The position numbers were made by a program, and so were the translations under genes. From Mercurialis annua (Eukaryota; Streptophyta; Magnoliopsida; Malpighiales; Euphorbiaceae), in the NCBI RefSeq assembly GCF_937616625.2, contig NC_065577.1:8101001-8165000 (forward strand): a DNA stretch of 64,000 nt, in the 5' to 3' direction. The notes under the pieces were generated by a model that saw only the letters and a program-made list of their open reading frames with translations, searched no databases and had not been told where the DNA came from. Numbering within the stretch: position 1 is the stretch's first letter; each line of letters opens with the position of its first letter. Positions 36,453-47,661 of the stretch are shown one piece after another.

Positions 36453-37026
36453 GGGTCAGACTTGTTTAAACACGAACACGATTCGGCTGAACATGATTAG
36501 GCTAAACACGAACACGATTAGGCTGAACATGATTAGGCTAAACACGAACACGACACGATTATTAATCGGGTTTGATATTCGAAATCCAAACACGACACGA
36601 GTATCACACGGGTTACACGACACGACATGTATAAACACGTTTATCTAAACGTGTTAATGAATTAATCCATTATAAGTTACACTTTTAAACCCGTCTAATT
36701 ATTTAACTAGTTTTTAAATTTGTTTAATATAATGCTAAAAAGGAATTATTACTATATTCTGAGATAAATACTATTTTAATTATATATAATATAAAAAACT
36801 TAATTAAAATTAAGAATTTAATAACATTTAAATTATAAAAATAAATAATATCTAAATAAAACTAATTAACCGTGTTTAAATAAGTTAGGCGTGTATAACC
36901 CATTTAGATATGAAATTAATCGTGTCATAAACGGGTCAACCTGTTTATGACTTAAACTCATTTACATCAAACTCAAGTCCGTTTAATTTCGTGTCGTGTC
37001 GTATTCGTGTTTAAAATTGCCAGGTC
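36453..37026. mobile_element. Diverged hAT-like MITE rich in ACACGA motifs
   Basis: GGGTCAGACTTGTTTAAACACG at the left answers CGTGTTTAAAATTGCCAGGTC at the right. The interior carries the tandem run AACACGAACACGATTAGGCT and ACACGGGTT/AACCCG motifs like the 22621-23202 element. No clean target duplication remains. Confidence 0.6.
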
Positions 37027-37294
37027 TAAGTAGTATATAAAAAAAATTACCATAATTAATATAGTATTTTAAAAACTATAACAATACTATAAAGCTAGAA
37101 GGCATAGAAAAATTCTTTAAATTTTTCAAAAAGAGTACATAAATTCTTTTAATTGTTTTATATCACTTGTGCCCTTAACGTTTTTAAAGTAGTGCAAATA
37201 AGTTCCCAATGTTAGATGTCAGTATATATAACTATTAACTTGCTCATGCGTACATAACTAACAAATTTTAACAGTGTAAAATTAAGAAAAAAAT

Positions 37295-37578
37295 CAATTT
37301 TAGGTCCTTAAACTATACCTGTTTTATTTATCTGGTCCTTAAACTATTTTTTATTCTTATTTGGTCCTTTAATTTGGTGAAAACCCATTTTCCAGTCCCT
37401 AAGTGCCAAAAGTGACGCCGTTTAGGTTATCAAATTGTATTTTCAAAAATAACAAAACAACGTCGTTTTTATCATTCAGAGACTTAAAAATGTGTTTTCA
37501 CTTAATTGAAGGACATGATAAGGATAAAAAATAGTTTAAGGATCAGATAAACAAAATAGGTATAATTTAAGAACCTGG
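37295..37578. mobile_element. Palindromic TIR element, GGTCCTTAAACTAT type
   Basis: The left arm has GGTCCTTAAACTATACCTGT and GGTCCTTAAACTATTTTTTA; the right arm gives their complements. Non-coding, about 285 bp. Confidence 0.6.
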
Positions 37579-37937
37579 AAATGGTTATTTCTAAAATTAA
37601 TAAAAATGAATGACATGACATAATTATTGATTTGCTAAAGTTTAAGTCTTAGCGATGTCAGGTGCTAACTTTCAATTTTTGACGAATCGAATTACCAATG
37701 GATGTTTGAGACAATCACATACTTCCTCATGTTAAAATGCCATAGTTTTCACATCGAAACTATATTGTTCATCATAGTGCCTCAATTAAGTTTAACTCTA
37801 AACTTCAATTCACTGCAATCTGACCCTTAAACTTATAAAAACACTGTGAATAAATCTTTTTTTAATGGAAAAATAAAGTTAAAAGATGCATATATATTAT
37901 ATGCCCTTAAATTTTTGATGAAAAAAAAGTAGGCTAA

Positions 37938-39180
37938 TATATAGGTGAACCCTTGAACTTATACTCTTTTACCCAACTAACCTCTAAACTAAACGTGTAT
38001 CCTATCGAACCTTTAAACTTGTTAAATAATTCTTTTTGACCCATGAATTTGATAATTTAAAAACGTTTAACCCTTATTTGTCCACCTGGCTTTAGCGCGT
38101 GTGTTCAAACAAAAATTGGCGTGTCATGGCAGAAAAGCAAAGCTTAGGTGGACAAAATAAAATCGTTTAATACGTCGTTTGGCCCTTTAACTTATACTAG
38201 ATTATCTACTTGACCCCTAAATTTTTTGTTCAACCTATCAAACCTATAAATTTGTTAAATTATCCTTCTTAATCCTTGAACTTGAATGTTTTAAGTTTAT
38301 TTTAATTTATATTTTATTTTTAATATATATTTTATTTAATAATAATTATTAATAAAATAATTGTATATAAAATAATTATTCCTTTTCAATACTTTATATA
38401 ATATTTCTTTAATAGATATCATTTATTTTGCATTTATTTTGTATTCATTATCAGTTCTAATAAAATTTTAATGAAAAATAGTTATACCTTATATAGTAAT
38501 TATTTTCATTTAATTTAATTTAATATTTATTTTATTTTATTTTATTTTTTAATTATTTTATTATTATTTTCTTATATAATATTTATTTAACAAGTCTCAC
38601 CTGATCATTCATATTTTATCTCGTCTTTTGCAAAATAAATAAAAATAAATATTAAATTAAATAAAAATGATTATTTAATAAATTATAACTATTTTTTATT
38701 GGATTTTTATTAGAATTGATAATATATACAAAATAAACGGTATCATTTAAACAAATAGTATATAAAGTATGGAAAAACAATATTTTTTTGTTAGTAATTA
38801 TTAATTAAACTAAATATATATTAAAAATAAAATGTAAATTGAAATAAATTTAAAACTCTCAAGTTCATGAGTTAAGAATGATAATTTAATGAGTTTAGAG
38901 GTGTGATGGGCTAAACAAAATATTTAGGGGTCAAATAGGTAAATTAGTATAAATTCAGGGGTCAAACGATGTATTAAGCGTTATGTTTTTGGTGATGTGG
39001 CAAACGAGCTGGCATCCCGGTCAAAGGTCTTTTGCCACGTCAGCGCGTTTGAGACTTAATTTCTGTTTCAGGGGTTAAAAAGGATTATTTAACAAGTTCA
39101 AAGGTTCAATAGGATACACGTTAAGTTTAGAGGTTAGATGGGTAATAGGATATAAGTTCAGGGATTAAACTATGTATTAA
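37938..39180. mobile_element. Palindromic TIR element interrupted by a second one
   Basis: Outer arms: GGTGAACCCTTGAACTTATA...GTGTATCCTATCGAACCTTT at the left and GGTTCAATAGGATACACG...TATAAGTTCAGGG at the right. Inside lies a related element (38172-38980). Both are built from repeated 'CCCTTGAACTT-TA' units and are non-coding. Confidence 0.65.
38172..38980. mobile_element. Nested palindromic TIR element
   Basis: Left CGTTTGGCCCTTTAACTTATA, then TTGACCCCTAAATTTTTTGT; right TAGGGGTCAAATAGGTAAAT and CAGGGGTCAAACGATG. It is inserted within a related element and may have used a similar target. The core is extremely AT-rich. Confidence 0.65.
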
Positions 39181-40040
39181 ACTAAAAAAAATATTTACAC
39201 TTCTTAACTTTACTCAGTGCAATCATATTCTTAAATATCTAAATTTCGTGCAAATAATCTATTTTCTAATGAAAATATGAATGGTTCGTTCAAGAGGATG
39301 ATCCAATTTTTTAATTTTAAGGCTCTAGTTTTATCGAATTAAAATTTAGGGATATAAAAAATTATTCATAAGCTTTAAGGGTGTATCTGCACTTTTTACT
39401 AATTTTAAATAAAATTAAGAGTATAATCCTAATATATTTAAAAATACGACTAATACAATACACATGACAAATAAATTATAAAACAAAGTTTAATTAAAAT
39501 TAAAATTATTTTGAATATAATATGTAGTTCAAATATAATTAAAGTTCAAATGTTTTCAAATATAATTATTTCAACCGATTTATTCAAATTTTTTTAATTT
39601 ATAACAGCAAACAATTTAATATATATATGAGATTTTAGGAGTTAAAATTAAAGTGAAAAAATATATTTTCAACCATAAAAAATAAGAACTATGTAGTTAA
39701 ATTAAAGTAATAATATATATATTTATATTAAATAAACATTAATTTTCATAGAGTAAATTTTAGAAATCAAACCAATTCCGCTTAATTTTTTGTTAAGAAA
39801 AGGATTGATTTGCACCAATTTTACAAAGTTTAAGTATCAAGTTGTACTTAATTATAGTTTAGGGGCATAAATGCTTTCATCAAAAGTCTAAGACAGTATC
39901 TTCATCTTTTTACCAAGTTTTAGTTTCTACAGCAATAGCAGCAGCTAGCTATCGACTGACTGATTCAGAATCAATTCAGATCAATTTGCGAGAAAAAAAA
40001 TTGGAATTAAATTTTGATTTCAATTAAATTAAAGATCAAA
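39181..40040. other. AT-rich spacer and 5' region of PYM
   Basis: No gene is seen. The last 140 bp form the likely leader of PYM (GCAGCAGCTAGCTATCGACTG and following). No clear TATA box. Confidence 0.4.
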
Positions 40041-43000
40041 ATGGGCAGCAGTAACAGAGAAGACGATGAAATCAAGAAATTAGCAGAGATAAGCAAAACC
40101 CTAAAAGAAGGAGAAAAACTACTTGCCCCGACTCGAAGACCCGACGGTAGTTTTCGTAAACCTATTAAGATTCGTGCCGGTTTTGTCCCTCAAGAAGAAG
40201 TTCCCATCTATCTATCTAAAGGTGCTTTGGTATGTATTTTAATTGCTTTAATTAGCCCTTATTTGAATTCAGAAATTTGTCAGATTTCAATTCATTTGAA
40301 TTTTTGTAGTGTTATGTATGATTTAATTTTGAATAGTGAATTTTTAGGTAGATAATTCAAGCTTTTGATAGTGTATGGAATTGAAAAGCCGAGGTATAAA
40401 TTCACAGGGGTTGTTATTTTTTGGAATGTAGTGGAAAAAAGAGATGCAATCTCAGCAGCTAGTTCCGCCGGGTTATGATCCGGATTACGATGCAAAACCG
40501 AAGACGAAGGCGGAGAGGAGGAATGAAAGAAAGAAAGAGAAGAGATTACAGGTATATACCTTGCTTATGCTTTTGGTAATGTGCTATATGTTTATATGGT
40601 TAATCGTCTTTGTGTTTGTTAAAAGGACGAAAGTAATCTTGGGCGGTTGTGGGTTGTAACTGTTTTAGGTGGTTGATTCTTGTTATTGTTGCAACTCATG
40701 CATGTTGTGCATTTGTGGTCCAACTTACTAAATCAAATGCATTTGTAAATTATAGTCATGAGAGATCAATGAACTTCCTAAATTAATGCAAAGCAATTTC
40801 ACAATTTGTTCCTTCACTAGCCATAATTGACTCCAATTCCTGAGAATTTATGTTTAATAGGTCTAAGAATATAACGAAATCATAATGTAGGATGTTTCGA
40901 TCACTGCAAGATTAATTTCTCTAACCTTGTACGGTGTTAGCAAATTTCTTGGGGGAAATTAAAACCGGGGTGTTTCCTCTTAGTGAATGAGACCATATTT
41001 ATGAAAACATGCGCATAGTGCTTGCTTAGTTGTTGGGAAATTACTTGTCTCAGCTCGCTTGCAATACCTTTCAGCAATTTTTGCAACACCTTTCAGCTAT
41101 TTTTGCACACCTCCATGTGAAATATCCGACTTTCTAGATATAGGGAGCAATTTAGGAATTTGATTGATCCTTCAATTAGGGCAGAGTCTCAGACTTCCTT
41201 TGTATTTTTAAGTTGAGGAATGGGAGAAGGGAAGGAGAGACCATTGATTTTATCTTAACTTATGGATCAACTTTTTAATTTCTCAGTTGCTAAATTCCAT
41301 TACAATTAAGTCAGTTTCACGTGTTGGGGATCTTTATGTACATCATTTCGCAATTCTGTCTAGAAATTTTTTCAAACGAAGGGTTTAATACAACATGAGC
41401 ATGACACTCATATTTGGAACTCAATGATTGCTGGCAGGCTATGTTTGGTTCACGGAATTGGTCCGGAATAGAATAGCTATTAAGTATAGAATAGCTATTC
41501 CTTGCTTTGGTTCATGGAATAGTAACTACATGGAATTGCTATTCCATGATTTTGTGGAATAACTACGACTCTCAACAAGTAAAGAATAGCTATTACATTC
41601 CTTATGGAATAGCTATTCTATTCCATGTTATTCCATTCCATGAACCGAACATAGCTATAGCTGTAGAGATAAGTCCTCGAGTGGGAATATATTTGTCCGC
41701 CAATAATTCTATGGTTTCCCAAGGGATGGAATTACTTGTTATGAACTCGCTATGTGTCCTCAATGTTTACCTCCCACTGTAGAATGATTGCGGAAGACAT
41801 GTAATAAGAAATTGTATGTCCTGCTAATGAATAATCAGTCAAGTTCTACAGACTTCATTTAAAATTGATCCATGATATATGCATGAAGTCTGGGTTCTTT
41901 GAACTAGGTATTTTTCAATGCATTCTGAAGATACACTTAAGTACTGCATTGAGAAGGGCTCAATAGAATTCCAGGGATGTCCAGAAGTTTATTTCGGCAT
42001 TCCTTCTCTCATTATCTAACAATTATATTAGATTTATATTCCGTCAGCTATTAGATTTATATTCCATCAGCTAATAGCTAAAGAATATTAATTATGATAG
42101 TTGCTTACAAATGCTGTATGTTTATGAAATCCATGAATATGCTTGTTGGTTTCTGTTTCATTATTGTGTAATGAATGGCTACTGGTGCAGTTGTTTTTTG
42201 TTTGAATTTTCTGCAAAGTCTTATCATGTTAAATTCTTTTTCTGATAATATGATTATAGGGCTTTTATATTTTGTAAACAAGTTCATTAGAACACCGTGA
42301 ATAGCTAGCAAAAGGAAAGGGAATGAGAATAAAGGGAAAGGAAACTGAATAACTGACTAGGATTAAAGTAGAGAGAGAATGTGCTAGAGAGAAAAATAGA
42401 GAGTTATATTTTTTGTTATTAATTAACTGATAACCTTACAATATCTCAGATTCAGTAACCCTGTGTACATTGAGGAATGAATGCTCCTATGTACATTGAG
42501 GAATGAATGCTATCCAACAGTCCAACCCAAATTTAGACTCTAGTAACTTTTGCTGCATTGGCTGCGCACGTATAACCAACCAGTTAAAAAACCAGTCCGG
42601 ACGGCTGGTTGAACCGGGAACCGGACAGCTGTCCGTTCCGGTTGACCCTAAAAGCCTGAAAACAGCCACCGGTTGACCCGTATTGAACTGCCGGTTGAAC
42701 CGGGAGTTGACCCAGTTGAACCGGCAGTTCATCCGGTTAGACCCTAACCCATGTCAAAAAAAATTATGGACAATTTACTCAACCGAACTGGAAGTTGAAC
42801 CAGGAACCAGTGCAGCCACCGGTTTGGTTTTTAAAACACTGTGCAACCTACTCCATCTATTGATTGTAATACTGCTTAATTCCTAACTGATGATTTCTTT
42901 TGTTTTTGTTTTTTCAATACTTGCTTATGCACCAAATTTCAGTAAAAATTCAGCTGTGTACTGACTTTGGCAGGCCGCTGTTGACAAGGGTAAGAACTTG

Positions 43001-43843
43001 GAAGCATCATCAGATGGGGATATGAAAAGGGAAGAACTGTTGCCTGAGGAAACTGTAAGTCATGCATCTGATTCTGTGAAGTTATTGACAACTCAGATGA
43101 ATGAGCTAGATGTCTCTGCCAATCATGTTGCGAGCGCCCCTGGAGACACGTCAGGGAATTCAGAACCAAGTGTTCTATCTCAAGACACCGATAAAAGAAT
43201 TCGGGCGCTTAAAAAGAAGGTATGCTTAATCATGCCCTAGCATATTTTTAGAATGATGTTTATAATTCTTCACTAGATTATGCCCTTTTAAGATATTGTT
43301 ATTTGTCTAGCTTCCCCTTTTTGGATATTCCATATATTTACATGTACTTTACAAAACGCATAAGCAAACACATATATGAAAATGGACAAAATAAATACAC
43401 TAAACATATATTTGGTCTGAATTAGGTAATTTTCTGGGATTGTGCATGTCATAATTTTTCCATCTCAACTTGTCATGATCATTGCTCAAATTATTTTTTA
43501 TAATTACCATTACAATTTGAGATCTCTTGTATATTTTCCAAAATAATTACCATTACAATTTGGGATCTCTTGTATATTTTCCAGTTTTTAGTTTTCAATT
43601 AAAGCTCGAGGGTATTGGGTTTTGTCGACATTATGATGAAGCTCTAAACTCATTTATATGATTGGCTCATCTGATTGTTCTGTCCGTCACTTTATCCAGA
43701 TTCGACTTCTAGAAGCTCAGCTGCAGAAAATTGCTTCACAGGATATGAAGGCGGAGCAGATGGAGAAGTTGTCAAAATTGGAGGGCTGGCAACATGAGCT
43801 AAAGCTTTTAGAGTGTAAACATTCCGAACAGGCAGCATCATGA
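40041..43843 (+). CDS. PYM: PYM, partner of Y14 and Mago
   Basis: Four exons, 40041-40229, 40432-40551, 42974-43219 and 43700-43843, all phase 0, give 232 residues. The N-terminal Mago-binding block covers about residues 25-63 ([20 protein letters not shown] and [15 protein letters not shown]), followed by [11 protein letters not shown] and a lysine/arginine-rich stretch [17 protein letters not shown]. The C-terminal third contains a coiled-coil-like helix ([20 protein letters not shown]). This is the family layout. PYM binds the Mago-Y14 core of the exon junction complex and removes it from spliced mRNA in the cytoplasm. I start at 40041 because that ATG begins the conserved [20 protein letters not shown] segment. 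Intron 2 (2.4 kb) contains two transposons; the gene appears intact. Confidence 0.95.
41438..41655. mobile_element. MITE with GGTTC/GAACC ends in PYM intron 2
   Basis: GCTATGTTTGGTTCACGGAAT and ATTCCATGAACCGAACATAGC are inverted ends around repeated GGAATAGCTATT motifs. 218 bp. The ends suggest Harbinger-like ancestry; the target site was not resolved. Confidence 0.7.
42468..42512 (+). repeat. Short tandem duplication in PYM intron 2
   Basis: TGTACATTGAGGAATGAATGCT occurs twice in a row with three to four bases between, a small local duplication. Confidence 0.85.
42581..42841. mobile_element. Short hAT-like relative of the 29451 element
   Basis: The right end GGTTTTTAAAACACTG and many CCGGTTGAACCGG motifs match the hAT element at 29451-30367. 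The left end CAGTTAAAAAACCAG is eroded. It lies in PYM intron 2. Confidence 0.6.
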
Positions 43844-44473
43844 GTGCCGATTTGTTCAACACGGAACAAATTGTGTAGCTTTTAAATTAAGATTTCTTTT
43901 TCTTTTCTAAGATATGAACAATCTTGCATTGTGGGATCAAAAGATTCTTGCATCCAGATTTTTCCAACTGTAGTTGTGTGTGCCTATGAACCCTGTGGTT
44001 CATTCTCTTCTTGTAGACCTCATCTTGCTATTAGCAACTGGACTAATCCAGATTAGTGGTCTTTCAGAGATTAGCTTAGCATTAATCATTCCAAGTTCCA
44101 TGTTTCTTAGAAATGTATGATCTCCAATTCAATTCTCACTCCCAAATTTTGTAGACAGACGTTTTGCCTTTTTCGTGCATGGATTTGTAATATGTGTAAA
44201 GTTGATTCTTAGTGCAATGACTCTTCTTTTTGTACTTTCATATTATGAATTTTAATTTTTTTAATTTTTATTTCATTTTTATTTAGTTGTATTTGTAATT
44301 TTGTCATTATAGGTTCCTCATTAACACTGTGCAAATACACCCCTAAATTTATTGGTAAAAGAATATTTATACAGCTAAACTCCAATTAAAAATCAGTGCA
44401 AATCAAATCTTTTTAACTGAAATATAAACAGAGTTGGTTAAATTAAAAGAGTTGATTTTTACTAATAATATAA
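43844..44473 (+). other. PYM 3' region and spacer
   Basis: Likely 3' untranslated region of PYM to about 44250, then AT-rich spacer. No second gene seen. Confidence 0.4.
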
Positions 44474-44651
44474 GGGGAAGTTCTTACCTAGACCTGGTTT
44501 ATGAAAAATTGGATCCATCCAATGAAGTGTTAGAGAAATGAGAAGAAAAATAAAATAATGAGAAAAGAGAGAAAATTGTGTTTGATTTTCTAACACCTCA
44601 TTGAATAGGTACATAGAAAATTCATGGACCAGGTCTAGGTAAGAGTTTCCC
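44474..44651 (-). mobile_element. MITE of the CTTACCTAGACCTG family, copy 3
   Basis: Ends GGGGAAGTTCTTACCTAGAC and GTCTAGGTAAGAGTTTCCC, flanked by TAATATAA at 44466-44473 and 44652-44659, an exact 8-bp duplication. The interior is reversed relative to copies 1 and 2. 178 bp. Confidence 0.88.
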
Positions 44652-45004
44652 TAATATAAGAGCATGTCTAATGACCTTTTTAAAATGGTCAAATTCCTTT
44701 TTAAAGAGTTTCACAATAAATGACTCTTTATTATTAAAATTTAAATTAGAGATTGAAAATGATTCTATACACTTAGAAAGTCATTTTCACTCTATTTCAT
44801 TTTTTAATTAAAAATAAAAATTTCATATATTAAAAAGAAACTAGTTATTTTGTGTTTAAAATATTATATTTTTATCTTTTAACATGAGAATAAATAAATA
44901 AACATTAATATTATTTAATTTTTTTATTATTTATAAAAATAAAATAAAATAAAATAAAATAAAGAGCTGATATTAGAGAGTCCATTAGACTAAAATTAAA
45001 AATA

Positions 45005-45547
45005 GGCTTAATATCGTAAAAATCACAAATTTTAGCGCATTTTGTAAATTTAACATGGAACTTTAATTTTGGCAAATTAGTACATGAATTATAGGATTTT
45101 TTTTTGCAATTTTAGACACCGGGTAATTTTCTGTCGGAAATTTGCTGATGTGTACACTAGAATAGTGACAAATGTAAGTATATATATGGACCCACCTCTT
45201 TTGAGAAAAATAAAATTACCTGTATATATAAATCAAAAACCCACTAAATTAATATTGTAGACCCATTATTAATAAAAATTAGTTAAAAAACTTCTATAGA
45301 TTGTTTTTATTGTATTTATCTTATAAAATAAATAAATTTATTATCTAATTCATTTACGCATTATGTGATTTACACTTTTAAATTAAAATAATAGTAAACA
45401 AACTTTTTAATCCTAAATTATTGTTTTAAACCAAAATTATAAATTTTACGTTAAAAATGAATAAACAGTATAATGTTATAATGTAAATTTTTATTCCTTT
45501 TAAAATGCCGAGTATCAATAAATCGCCGAGTGTATATATTATGAGTT

Positions 45548-45607
<60 letters not shown>

Positions 45608-46158
45608 AAATATAGAGAAGAAAATTTTACATATTTGTAATTTATTAATTACTATTAAATTTCAAAAGTTTATGCTTGTTTAATTTTATTTAATAATTTA
45701 ATCTTATATATACTTTTTTCAATAAATTGCATTGAGATATAAAAAATAAAATTTATTCACACTCAAATTTAATAAGTTGTTATTTTTCAATTATCTAACT
45801 CGACACTTGAACAAATTTATATATGCAACACGAATGATACATAGTAATTTAAGAAGTAAAATGAGCGACTAGTGGATGGGATATTATTTAATGGCCTATA
45901 TTGAAGTTAATATGTTTAATAGAGTAGTTATCAAATATGTTTAGAAAATGAAAATCTGTGGAGAGTAATTATAAAAAAATTATCTAATTATTGTATTATT
46001 TTACTAAATACGCCACTGCACCAAAATAACCATTTTTCGGCATTCACATCAGTATTTTTCTGACAGAAAATTACTCAGTGCTAAAATTACAAAAAATCAA
46101 AAGTTAGTGTCTAAATTTATCAAAACAAAAAATTTGTGATTTTTTACGCTATTAACCC
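45005..46158. mobile_element. Palindromic TIR element with terminal GGCTTAATA
   Basis: Left GGCTTAATATCGTAAAAATC, then TTTTCTGTCGGAAATTTGCTGATG; right CACATCAGTATTTTTCTGAC, then TTTGTGATTTTTTACGCTAT. A TA microsatellite lies in the core. No coding frame. Confidence 0.6.
45554..45600. repeat. (TA)n microsatellite
   Basis: About 46 bp of pure TA repeat in the core of the palindromic element. Confidence 0.95.
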
Positions 46159-46281
46159 TTAAAAATTTAAATTTTTATTTCTAAAATATTATTTACTTTA
46201 TAAAAGATGCTCTTTAAAATAAAGAGCATCTTTAGAAATGTTCTAAGTGCAATAGCCGAATTGCATCGAACAAATTTTTTA
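45608..46281 (+). repeat. Tandem duplication of about 690 bp, first copy
   Basis: Starts AAATATAGAGAAGAAAATTT and ends GCATCGAACAAATTTTTTAA. The second copy follows directly with only scattered changes and one short deletion. It contains the right arm of the 45005 element plus flank. Confidence 0.9.
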
Positions 46282-46304
46282 AGTAATTAGACCATAAATA
46301 ATAT

Positions 46305-46963
46305 AAATATAGAGAAGAAAATTTTACATATTTGTAATTTATTAATTACTATTAAATTTCAAAAGTTTATGCTTGTTTAATTTTATTTAATAATTTAATC
46401 TTATATATACTTTTTTCAATAAATTGCATTGAGATATAAAAAATAAAATTTATTCACACTCAAATTTAATAAGTTGTCATACTCGACACTTGAACAAATT
46501 TATATATGCAACACGAATTATACAGAGTAATTTAAGAAGTAAAATGAGCGACTAGTGGATGGAATATTATTTAATGGCCTATATTGAAATTAATATGTTT
46601 AATAGAGTAGTTATCAAATATGTTTTAAAAATGAAAATCTGTCGAGAATAATTATAAAAAATTATCTTATTATTGTATTATTTTACTAAATACGCCACTG
46701 CACCGAAATAACCATTTTCCGGCGTTCACATCAGTATTTTTTTAACAGAAAATTACTCGGTGCTAAAACTATAAAAAATCAAAAGTTAGTGTCTAAATTT
46801 ATCAAAATAAAAAATTTGTGATTTTTTACGCTATTAAGCTTTAAAAGTATAAGTTTTTATTTTTAAAATATTATTTACTTTATAAAAGATGCTCTTTATA
46901 ATAAAGAACATCTTTGGAAATGTTCTAAGTGCAATAGCCGAATTGCATCGAACAAATTTTTTA
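46305..46963 (+). repeat. Tandem duplication of about 690 bp, second copy
   Basis: Same start and end text as the first copy. It gives the 45005 element a second right arm (46700-46840). No gene. Confidence 0.9.
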
Positions 46964-47661
46964 AAACATAATATTTTCCTTGTGCATATCTTAACTTCTT
47001 CTTTTTTAAAATAAGGAGTATTTCTCTCAATGCTAAAAATACTCAAAGTATTTTTTAAAGTTAAATTATTAAATTAAAATTTAAAATCCAGATATAATTA
47101 AAGTTAAATTATAAAAAATTATTACTCAGAAAATTTTAAAAAATGTATTCATGTATAAAATAAATTTTAAGTAATAAATATTAGATAATACTATGTGTTA
47201 ATTTTTTATTTTGAAATTTATAAGCTATAAAAATAATTTATTATTTGATTGTCACTTATATTTTATAAGTCAATTTGTTAGTTATAACTTTGCTACAACT
47301 ACTATTCAAATATTCTATTTGTAATTTTTAGTTTTCATTCTTCATTGTAGTAATAATTGAAACAACTAAATTTTTATTAGTGACAAATAATTGAATACAA
47401 ATAAACAAAAAGATCATGAAGCTTCATATATAACATATTATATTATTATTGTTACAAACGACCACCAATACATAAACACATAATTATTATATACGAAGCA
47501 ACATATTTTTTTTCACTTTATTCAAATGTGCAAAAACAAAAGCAAAAATAAACCAATACCACAATATAAGACAAAGAAAAACAAACAACACAAACTATTT
47601 CAGGCAATGATCTTCTTCTTCTTCTTCCTCTTCTATGGCTTGTACATACCTATCTTACACT
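46964..47661. other. AT-rich spacer and 3' flank of the pectinesterase gene
   Basis: No gene seen. The part next to 47662 is the probable 3' untranslated region of the minus-strand pectinesterase gene. Confidence 0.4.
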
